DNA of 5,240 nt from Frankiaceae bacterium. Its GTDB lineage: Bacteria; Actinomycetota; Actinomycetes; JAVEEJ01. The DNA is taken from NCBI GenBank assembly GCA_030840515.1, contig JAVEEJ010000165.1:1-5240 (forward strand), read 5' to 3'. Both the position numbers and the translations under genes were made by a program. Under the pieces are notes generated by a model. The model made no database searches. It had not been told where the DNA came from and was given only the letters and a program-made list of their open reading frames with translations. Below are positions 1 through 5,240 of this stretch, one piece after another. How positions within the stretch are numbered: position 1 is the first letter of the stretch; every line of letters starts with the position of its first letter.

Positions 1-862
1 CGAACACGCCCTCCATCCGTGCCAGGAGCCGGTAGGCGTCGAGGATCTGCCGGTCGGTCACCGACTGGATCGCCCCGCCCGACTCGTCCCGCGCCGCGAG
101 CGCCTGCTGCCACGACGCTGGGTTTCCGATCCTGATCGCGGTCGCGATGGTCTGCGGGTTGGCCACGGGCGCGCCCTCGACGATGGGAGCGGCCCCCGCC
201 GCCTGGAAGCCGAGCATGCGAGGACGCCGGGTGGCCAGCCCGTCGACGGCGTACTCGCCGTATCCCTTCCAATACGCCGTGATGTTGCCCGCGTTGCCCA
301 CCGGGAGGCAGTGCACGTGCGGCGCGTCCCCAAGGGTGTCGACGATCTCGAACGCGGCCGTCTTCTGGCCCTCGATCCGGTAGGGGTTGACCGAGTTGAC
401 GAGCGACACCGGGTAGTCGTCGGACAGTCCGCGCGCGAGCGCGAGGCAGTCGTCGAAGTTGCCGCGCACCTCGAGCAGCCGCGCGCCGTGGACCAGTGCC
501 TGCGCGAGCTTGCCCATGGCGATCTTGCCGGTCGGAACGAGTACGGCGCACACCATCCCGGCGCGCACGGCGTACGCCGCGGCCGAGGCCGAGGTGTTGC
601 CTGTGGACGCGCAGATGACCGCCTTCGCGCCCTCCTGCGCCGCCTGGGAGATAGCCATCGTCATCCCGCGGTCTTTGAACGAGCCGGTCGGGTTGGCCCC
701 TTCAACTTTCAGGTAGACGTCGCAGCGGGTCCGCGTGCTGAGCTCCGGTGCGGGGACGAGTGGGGTGCCGCCCTCGAGCAGCGTGACCACGGGAGTCTCG
801 TCATCGACGGGCAGCCGATCGCGGTACTCAGTGATCACGCCGCGCCAGCCGATGCCCGCCAT
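1..862 (-). CDS. thrC: Threonine synthase, 3' end cut off by the window edge
   Basis: PLP enzyme that converts O-phospho-L-homoserine and water to L-threonine and phosphate in the cytoplasm, the last step of threonine synthesis. From the ATG at 862 I read 287 codons with no stop, so the gene runs past position 1. The fold-type II landmarks are present: the PLP lysine K63 in PTGSFKDRGM (58-67), the substrate/cofactor loop ASTGNTSAS (85-93), and the PLP phosphate-binding loop PVGNAGN (187-193) followed by ITAYWKGY. The sequence follows mycobacterial ThrC (about 360 residues) closely from start to EGVF, so roughly 70 C-terminal residues are missing, including the expected TGNGLKDP region. The start is supported by a strong Shine-Dalgarno sequence and by TGATG coupling to hom. 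thrB is expected next downstream but is not visible. This is the short actinobacterial/Bacillus-type enzyme rather than the longer E. coli type. The identification is secure. Confidence 0.96.
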   Translation of the reverse strand, partial: MAGIGWRGVITEYRDRLPVDDETPVVTLLEGGTPLVPAPELSTRTRCDVYLKVEGANPTGSFKDRGMTMAISQAAQEGAKAVICASTGNTSASAAAYAVRAGMVCAVLVPTGKIAMGKLAQALVHGARLLEVRGNFDDCLALARGLSDDYPVSLVNSVNPYRIEGQKTAAFEIVDTLGDAPHVHCLPVGNAGNITAYWKGYGEYAVDGLATRRPRMLGFQAAGAAPIVEGAPVANPQTIATAIRIGNPASWQQALAARDESGGAIQSVTDRQILDAYRLLARMEGVF

Positions 863-2157
863 CAGGCCGTCTCCCCCTCGACCCGCATCACACTGGCCAC
901 GGCGCGGACCGCGTCGAGTCCGCGCAGCTCCTCGACCGTGGCCGACAGCGCGGCATCAGTTGCCTCGTGCGTGACGCAGACCAGAGTCGCGTCGTCGCCA
1001 TGGCCTTCCTGACGCACGGTGCGGATCGAGACGTCATGCCGCGCGAACGCGTTGGCGACGTCGGCCAAGACACCCGCCTTGTCGGCGACCTCGAGGCTGA
1101 CGTGGTAGCGGGTGCGGGTCTGTCCCATGGAGACGACCTGCAGGTCCGCGTAGGAGGACTCGCCCGTCCCCCTAGCTCCCGTCACACGGTTGCGGGCGAC
1201 TGCCACGAGATCGCCCAGCACCGCGCTGGCGGTCGGCGCACCACCGGCGCCCCGGCCGTAGAACATCAGCCGACCCGCGGCCTCCGCCTCGACGAAGACG
1301 GCGTTGAAGGCATCGCCGACGCTGGCGAGCGGGTGGGTGCGCGGGATCATCGCCGGGTGCACCCGCACCGCGACTCCGCGGCCGTCCTGCGTGCGCTCGG
1401 CGATGGCGAGCAGCTTGACCACACAGCCCATCCGCTGGGCGCTCGCGACATCCGCTGCAGTGACGTCCGTGATGCCCTCGCGGTGCACATCGGCGGCGCG
1501 CACCCGGGTGTGGAAAGCCAGGCCCGCGAGGATCGCCGCCTTGGCCGCCGCGTCGAATCCCTCCACGTCGGCGGTGGGGTCGGCCTCGGCGTAGCCGAGT
1601 GCGGTGGCCTCCTCCAGCGACTCCGCGAAGCCCGCACCGGTCTCGTCCATGCGCGACAGGATGAAGTTGGTGGTCCCATTCACGATGCCGAGCACGCGGT
1701 GCACCCGGTCGCCCGTGAGTGACTCCCGCAGCGGGCGGATGATCGGGATGGCTCCGGCGACGGCGGCCTCGAAGTAGAGGTCGGCCCCGCCGGCGGCAGC
1801 GGCGTCATAGAGCGTCGCGCCGTCCTCGGCGAGAAGTGCCTTGTTGGCGGTGACGACACTGACGCCCCGGGAGAGCGCCGAGAGCATCAGCGACCGGGCC
1901 GGCTCGATGCCGCCGATGACCTCGATGACCACGTCGACGTCGACACGGCTGACCAGGCCGGCCGCGTCGGTGGTGAACAGCGCGTCGTCGACCGGGAGGT
2001 CGCGGTCGCGCTGCGGCCGTCGGACTGCGATCCCGGCGAGCTCCACCGGTGCGCCGATGCGAGCCGCCAGGTCATCGCCGTGCTCGTGCAGCAGGCGCAC
2101 GACCTGGCCGCCGACTGTCCCGCAGCCGAGCAGCGCGACGCGGACCGGCGCGCTCAT
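862..2157 (-). CDS. hom: Homoserine dehydrogenase with C-terminal ACT domain
   Basis: Reduces L-aspartate 4-semialdehyde to L-homoserine with NAD(P)H in the cytoplasm, the branch point towards threonine, methionine and isoleucine. The 431-residue protein starts with a Rossmann fold carrying GCGTVG (11-16). The TANK motif (103-106) places the conserved K106. The family signature runs from A184 to K206 and includes GYAEADPTADVEGFD, with acidic residues E191, D197 and D202 and catalytic K206 in the expected spacing. Residues from about 350 to 425 form an ACT domain (VSLEVADKAGVLADVANAF). In this family that domain senses threonine for feedback inhibition; here that is inferred. There is no aspartokinase fusion, as is normal in Actinobacteria. 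The ATG start overlaps the lysA stop (ATGA) and sits 7 codons before the glycine loop. No good Shine-Dalgarno sequence precedes it (only GGCGGCG-like bases), so translation probably depends on coupling with lysA. Mycobacterial literature calls this gene thrA. Confidence 0.97.
   Translation of the reverse strand: MSAPVRVALLGCGTVGGQVVRLLHEHGDDLAARIGAPVELAGIAVRRPQRDRDLPVDDALFTTDAAGLVSRVDVDVVIEVIGGIEPARSLMLSALSRGVSVVTANKALLAEDGATLYDAAAAGGADLYFEAAVAGAIPIIRPLRESLTGDRVHRVLGIVNGTTNFILSRMDETGAGFAESLEEATALGYAEADPTADVEGFDAAAKAAILAGLAFHTRVRAADVHREGITDVTAADVASAQRMGCVVKLLAIAERTQDGRGVAVRVHPAMIPRTHPLASVGDAFNAVFVEAEAAGRLMFYGRGAGGAPTASAVLGDLVAVARNRVTGARGTGESSYADLQVVSMGQTRTRYHVSLEVADKAGVLADVANAFARHDVSIRTVRQEGHGDDATLVCVTHEATDAALSATVEELRGLDAVRAVASVMRVEGETA
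871..878 (-). promoter_or_regulatory. Ribosome binding site of thrC, inside the end of hom
   Basis: The minus strand reads AGGGGGAG at 878-871, then an 8-nt spacer, then the thrC ATG at 862. It lies in the final hom codons (encoding VEGETA). With the TGATG junction it supports both reinitiation after hom and independent ribosome loading on thrC. It is the most purine-rich binding site in the window. Confidence 0.7.
2154..2157 (-). other. ATGA stop-start overlap between lysA and hom
   Basis: The minus strand reads ATGA from 2157 to 2154. The hom start codon is 2157-2155 and the lysA stop TGA is 2156-2154. The roughly 20 bases upstream contain no GGAG or AGGA, only GGCGGCG-like sequence. Termination-reinitiation by the ribosome leaving lysA is therefore the likely way hom is translated, which would tie HomDH output to LysA output. 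The overlap is seen directly; the coupling is inferred. Confidence 0.75.
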
Positions 2158-3569
2158 GCGGTCGCCGCCGGCTGACGCGACGGCGCGTCGACGTCGAGCG
2201 CCAGGAGGTCAGCGACCGTCTCGCGACGGACGATGACGCGAGCCGTCCCGCCCGCGACCGCGACCACGGGGGGACGCGGGACGTGGTTGTAGTTGCTCGC
2301 CATGGAACGGCAGTAGGCCCCGGTGGCGGCAACGGCCAGCAGGTCGCCCGGCGCGAGGTCGGACGGAAGCCAGCAGTCCTTGACGACGATGTCGCCCGAC
2401 TCGCAGTGCTTGCCGACAACCCGGGCCAGCATCGGCGGGCCTGCGGGCTGGCGGGAGGCGAGCACCACGGTGTACGCCGCGTCGTAAAGCGCGGTGCGGA
2501 TGTTGTCGCTCATCCCGCCGTCGACGCTGACGTAGGTGCGGATGCCGTCCACGTCCTTGATGGTCCCCACCGTGTAGAGCGTGACGGCCGACGGCCCGAC
2601 CAGCGCCCGGCCCGGCTCCACCTGCAACCGCGGAATGGCGAGCGAGTAGGCCGCGCACTCCCGCTCGACGATCGCCTGCAGCTGCGACGCGACGTCCTCG
2701 ATCTCCGCCGGGTCGTCCTCGCCGAGATAGGCGATGCCGAGTCCACCCCCGAGGTTCAGCTCTGGCAGCTCGACCCCGTGCTCGTCACGGATCTGCGCAG
2801 CCAGGCCGACCACCCGGTGGGCGGCCACCTCGAAGCCGGCGGTGTCGAAGATCTGCGACCCGATGTGACTGTGGAGGCCCACCAGCTCCAACGAGGGCAG
2901 CAGCAGGATCCGGCGCACCGCTTCGGCCGCCGCACCGCTCGCGAGGGAGAACCCGAACTTCTGGTCCTCGTGCGCGGTCGCGATGAACTCGTGAGTGTGC
3001 GCCTCGACGCCGACAGTCGCGCGGACCAAGACCTTCTGCCTGATCCCGGCGCGCTCGGCCGCAGCGGCCAGGCGAGCGATCTCGACGAAGCTGTCGACCA
3101 CGACCCGGCCGACGCCGGCACCCACGGCCATCTCGAGCTCGGCCCACGACTTGTTGTTGCCGTGCAGCGCCACCCGCTCCATCGGGAACCCGGCCGCCCG
3201 GGCGACCTCGAGCTCCCCGCCGCTGCACACGTCGAGCCCGAGCCCCTCGTCGTCGACCCAGCGGGCGACAGCGGTCGACAGGAACGCCTTGCCCGCGTAG
3301 AAGACGTCGTTCCCCGGCCCGAACGCGGCGCGATACGCACTGCACCGTGCGCGGAAGTCATCCTCGACGAGCACCAGAGCCGGTGTGCCGAACTCGGTCG
3401 CGAGGTCGCGAACATCCAGACCACCGACGTGCAGCACTCCCCCGCGACGCGCGCTGCCCTGCGGCCAGACATGCCCGTCGAGTGCGCCGAGGTCGGATGG
3501 CGGCTGCTGCACCGTCGAGCCGATCGGCGCGACGTCGCCGTGCAGGGCACCCGCCGGGTGGGCTCTCAC
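2154..3569 (-). CDS. lysA: Diaminopimelate decarboxylase, GTG start
   Basis: PLP-dependent decarboxylation of meso-diaminopimelate to L-lysine and CO2, the last step of lysine synthesis, in the cytoplasm. Taking the GTG at 3569 gives 471 residues. This is an alanine racemase-like fold-type III enzyme. The PLP lysine K94 lies in YAGKAF (91-96). Further motifs are HGNNKS (136-141), HSHIGSQ (233-239), GGGLG (274-278) for phosphate binding, EPGR (318-321), HCESGD (388-393) with the active-site cysteine C389, and ATGAYC (415-420) with Y419. The start is chosen because GTG overlaps the argS stop as GTGA, has a GGAG 5 nt upstream, and gives an N-terminus (AHPAG..H.DV.P) resembling, from memory, Streptomyces LysA. 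The open frame extends upstream to an ATG at 3644, but that would lie well inside argS. Relative to mycobacterial LysA there are about 23 extra residues before the shared VWP motif. The downstream end overlaps hom by 4 nt. Confidence 0.97.
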   Translation of the reverse strand: MRAHPAGALHGDVAPIGSTVQQPPSDLGALDGHVWPQGSARRGGVLHVGGLDVRDLATEFGTPALVLVEDDFRARCSAYRAAFGPGNDVFYAGKAFLSTAVARWVDDEGLGLDVCSGGELEVARAAGFPMERVALHGNNKSWAELEMAVGAGVGRVVVDSFVEIARLAAAAERAGIRQKVLVRATVGVEAHTHEFIATAHEDQKFGFSLASGAAAEAVRRILLLPSLELVGLHSHIGSQIFDTAGFEVAAHRVVGLAAQIRDEHGVELPELNLGGGLGIAYLGEDDPAEIEDVASQLQAIVERECAAYSLAIPRLQVEPGRALVGPSAVTLYTVGTIKDVDGIRTYVSVDGGMSDNIRTALYDAAYTVVLASRQPAGPPMLARVVGKHCESGDIVVKDCWLPSDLAPGDLLAVAATGAYCRSMASNYNHVPRPPVVAVAGGTARVIVRRETVADLLALDVDAPSRQPAATA

Positions 3570-5221
3570 ATCCGCTCCGGGGCGCTCACTCCGAGCAGGT
3601 CGAGCCCGTTGGCGAGCACCACCCGAGTTGCCTCGACCAACCACAGCCTCGCCACGGTCAGCCCGGTCGCCTCGTCATCACCCTGCGGCAGCACGCGGCA
3701 GGCGTCGTAGAAGCGGTGGTAGGTGCCGGCCAGCTCCTCGAGGTAGCGCGCCACGCGGTGCGGCTCGCGCAGCTCGGCCGCGCCCGACACGACCCGCGGG
3801 AACTCGCCAAGCACGCCGAGCAGCTCGCCCTCGCGCTCGTGAGTGAGCAGGCTCGCGTCGTACTCGCTCCCCCGGCTGATGCCCAGCTCGCCCGCGTTGC
3901 GCAGCAGGGAGGAGATCCGGGCGTGGGCGTACTGAACGTAGAAGACCGGGTTGTCGTTGGACTTGCGGGTGAGCAGGTCCACATCGAGGGTCAGCGGTGA
4001 GTCGGTGCTGCTGCGCGCCAGGGCATAGCGGGCCGCGTCGGCTCCGATGGCATCGAGCACGTCGTCCAGCGTGACCACGTTGCCTGCGCGCTTGCTCATG
4101 CGCACCGGCTCGCCGTTCTTCACCATGGCGACGAGCTGTCCGATGAGCACCTCGATGTTGTGCGCGGGGTCGTCACCGGCGCATGCGGCGATCGTCTTGA
4201 GCCGCTGCACGTAGCCGTGGTGGTCTGCGCCGAGCATGTAGACGCAGACCTCGAAACCGCGGCTGCGCTTGGACAGGTAGTAGGCCGCATCGGCCGCGAA
4301 GTAGGTCGGCTCTCCGTTGCTCCGGATAAGCGGGCGGTCGCGGTCGTCGCCGAAGTCGGTGGTGCGCAGCCAGGTCGCGCCCTCGTGCTCGAACACGTGG
4401 CCTTGGGCACGCAGCGCCTCGACGGCGGCGAGTACGGCGCCCGAGTCGTGCAAGGAGCGCTCGGAGAAGAAGACATCGAAGTGCACGCCGAGCCGGGCCA
4501 GCGACTCGCGGATCTCGGCCACCATGAGCTCGAGTCCGACTCGCTCGAAGACCTCGAGCTGCTCATCCTCGGGAAGGTCGAGCAGCGCCGGCGTCCTGGT
4601 CAGCACGGCCCGGGCCACGTCGGCGACGTACTCGCCGGCGTAGCCGTCCTCGGGTGCTTCCCTGCCCAGTGCCGCGGCCTGCAGCGACTGGGCGAACTTG
4701 CGCACCTGCGCGCCGGAGTCGTTGACGTAGTACTCGCGGGTCACCGTCGCGCCGGTGGCGGCGAGCAGCCGGGCCAGCGAGTCGCCCACTGCGGCCCACC
4801 GCACCCCGCCGATGTGGATCGGCCCGGTCGGGTTCGCGGAGACGAACTCCAGGTTCAGCTGCTGGCCCGCGAGCAGGTCGGTGTGCCCATAGGACGCACC
4901 CGCCTCCACGATCGCTCCGGCCAGCGAGCCAGCGGCCGCGTCGTCGAGCACGATGTTGAGGAAGCCGGGACCGGCGACCTCCACGCTCTTGATCGCCGGG
5001 TGCTTGCCGAGGTGCTCGGCGATCAGCGCCGCGACCTCCCGGGGCGGGCGGCCGACAGCTTTGGCGATCTGGAGCGCGACGTTGGTGGCGTAGTCACCGT
5101 GCTCGCGGTTCTTCGGCCGTTCCACCAGCGGGTGCTCGGGCGGCTCGACGGCCAGCTCGCCCGCGTCGACGGCAGCGCGCACGGCATCGCGCACCGCCTC
5201 GACGAGCTCCGCAGGAGTCAC
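3566..5221 (-). CDS. argS: Arginyl-tRNA synthetase (class I), GTG start
   Basis: Attaches arginine to tRNA-Arg using ATP, in the cytoplasm. The 551 residues match the actinobacterial family length (about 550). An N-terminal Add-1 domain that binds the tRNA D-loop covers about 1-95 and contains EHGDYATNVALQIAK (40-54). The class I catalytic core has SANPTGPIHIGG (128-139), whose HIGG replaces the classical HIGH, then GADHHGY (331-337) and the KMSKS-equivalent VRMSKRAG (373-380). The C-terminal DALR anticodon-binding domain starts near YVQYAHAR (428-435) and includes LREPHRVARYLEELAG. The HIGG variant also occurs in M. tuberculosis ArgS as I recall it, so it does not imply loss of activity. The start is forced: reading upstream from the GTG, only three sense codons separate it from an in-frame TAA at 5233-5231, and none is a start codon. 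No Shine-Dalgarno sequence is visible. The gene ends ATGTGA, and its stop is shared with the lysA GTG. Confidence 0.97.
   Translation of the reverse strand: MTPAELVEAVRDAVRAAVDAGELAVEPPEHPLVERPKNREHGDYATNVALQIAKAVGRPPREVAALIAEHLGKHPAIKSVEVAGPGFLNIVLDDAAAGSLAGAIVEAGASYGHTDLLAGQQLNLEFVSANPTGPIHIGGVRWAAVGDSLARLLAATGATVTREYYVNDSGAQVRKFAQSLQAAALGREAPEDGYAGEYVADVARAVLTRTPALLDLPEDEQLEVFERVGLELMVAEIRESLARLGVHFDVFFSERSLHDSGAVLAAVEALRAQGHVFEHEGATWLRTTDFGDDRDRPLIRSNGEPTYFAADAAYYLSKRSRGFEVCVYMLGADHHGYVQRLKTIAACAGDDPAHNIEVLIGQLVAMVKNGEPVRMSKRAGNVVTLDDVLDAIGADAARYALARSSTDSPLTLDVDLLTRKSNDNPVFYVQYAHARISSLLRNAGELGISRGSEYDASLLTHEREGELLGVLGEFPRVVSGAAELREPHRVARYLEELAGTYHRFYDACRVLPQGDDEATGLTVARLWLVEATRVVLANGLDLLGVSAPERM
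3575..3578 (-). promoter_or_regulatory. Ribosome binding site of lysA, inside the end of argS
   Basis: The minus strand reads GGAG at 3578-3575, then the 5-nt spacer CGGAT, then the lysA GTG at 3569. It lies within the last codons of argS (encoding PERM). Together with the GTGA overlap it decides the lysA start in favour of this GTG over the upstream ATG at 3644 or the in-frame GTG at 3512. Confidence 0.7.
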
Positions 5222-5227
5222 CCAGCG

Positions 5228-5233
5228 AGGTTA
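5228..5233 (-). promoter_or_regulatory. Putative -10 box of a leaderless argS promoter
   Basis: On the minus strand this reads TAACCT, which fits the actinobacterial TANNNT -10 consensus. It is followed by 6 nt (CGCTGG) and then the argS GTG. The spacing puts the predicted transcription start at or next to the G of GTG. The first 19 bases upstream of argS lack any AGGAGG-like sequence, which agrees with a leaderless transcript. The -35 region would lie beyond the window edge and cannot be checked. A short degenerate hexamer can arise by chance, so confidence is moderate. Confidence 0.42.
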
Positions 5234-5240
5234 TCGGAGC

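Noticed and set aside
311..1012. A 233-codon plus-strand frame antisense to thrC and the end of hom
   Set aside because: It is again opposite the wobble positions of thrC. The minus-strand frame encodes an intact threonine synthase with all its motifs.
967..1722. A 251-codon plus-strand frame antisense to hom
   Set aside because: It has the same wobble-opposed phase relative to hom, no recognisable protein family, and lies wholly inside a clearly functional gene.
3510..3512. An in-frame GTG (valine 20 of lysA) as an alternative, shorter start
   Set aside because: It would drop the AHPAG..H.DV.P segment that resembles Streptomyces LysA and would leave a gap after argS with no benefit from the strong upstream binding site.
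3570..3644. An upstream ATG (3644) as the lysA start, adding 25 residues
   Set aside because: It would create a 79-nt overlap with argS, lacks a convincing binding site, and adds arginine-rich sequence with no similarity to LysA. The GTG at 3569 has a GGAG at 5 nt and a conserved-looking N-terminus.
2049..3710. A 553-codon open frame on the plus strand, antisense to lysA and the ends of hom and argS
   Set aside because: Its first codon position lies opposite the wobble position of lysA. A stop codon would need an A at that wobble position, which is rare in this GC-rich gene, so a long stop-free frame is expected. The translation is arginine-rich and low in complexity with no recognisable domain.
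1..5240. Search for terminators, tRNA or other RNA genes, CRISPR repeats, insertion sequences and attachment sites
   Set aside because: Apart from 19 bases at the right edge, every base lies inside one of four overlapping, intact-looking genes. I saw no repeat units, inverted terminal repeats, hairpin-plus-T tracts or tRNA-like folds beyond the GC-rich background.

Overview
The window is a slice of a high-GC (about 70% by eye) actinobacterial chromosome. All the genes lie on the minus strand, so reading order runs from high to low coordinates. The proteins closely resemble, from memory, those of the conserved argS-lysA-hom(thrA)-thrC(-thrB-rho) locus of Mycobacterium and other Actinobacteria. 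The LysA amino terminus looks more like the longer Streptomyces form than the shorter mycobacterial one. This suggests a non-mycobacterial actinomycete, but the genus cannot be named from this sequence alone.

Layout, from upstream to downstream: argS (5221-3566, arginyl-tRNA synthetase, complete); lysA (3569-2154, diaminopimelate decarboxylase, complete with a GTG start); hom (2157-862, homoserine dehydrogenase with a C-terminal ACT domain, complete); thrC (862-1, threonine synthase, start present, C-terminus cut off by the window edge). The four genes form an unbroken chain with no intergenic DNA. argS/lysA overlap by 4 nt (GTGA), lysA/hom by 4 nt (ATGA) and hom/thrC by 1 nt (TGATG). This strongly suggests one transcript with translational coupling. 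The only non-coding DNA is the 19 bases upstream of argS at the right edge. It carries a TANNNT -10-like box 6 nt before the GTG start, as expected for a leaderless mRNA.

Functionally, lysA makes lysine from meso-diaminopimelate at the end of one branch of the aspartate family. hom commits aspartate semialdehyde to the other branch (homoserine, then threonine, methionine and isoleucine), and thrC makes threonine. argS charges tRNA-Arg and is the usual upstream neighbour of lysA in Actinobacteria. I see no mobile element, CRISPR array, RNA gene, long repeat or terminator. The long plus-strand open frames are antisense shadows caused by GC-rich wobble positions. This is a well-conserved housekeeping region, and I found no sign of a previously undescribed system.
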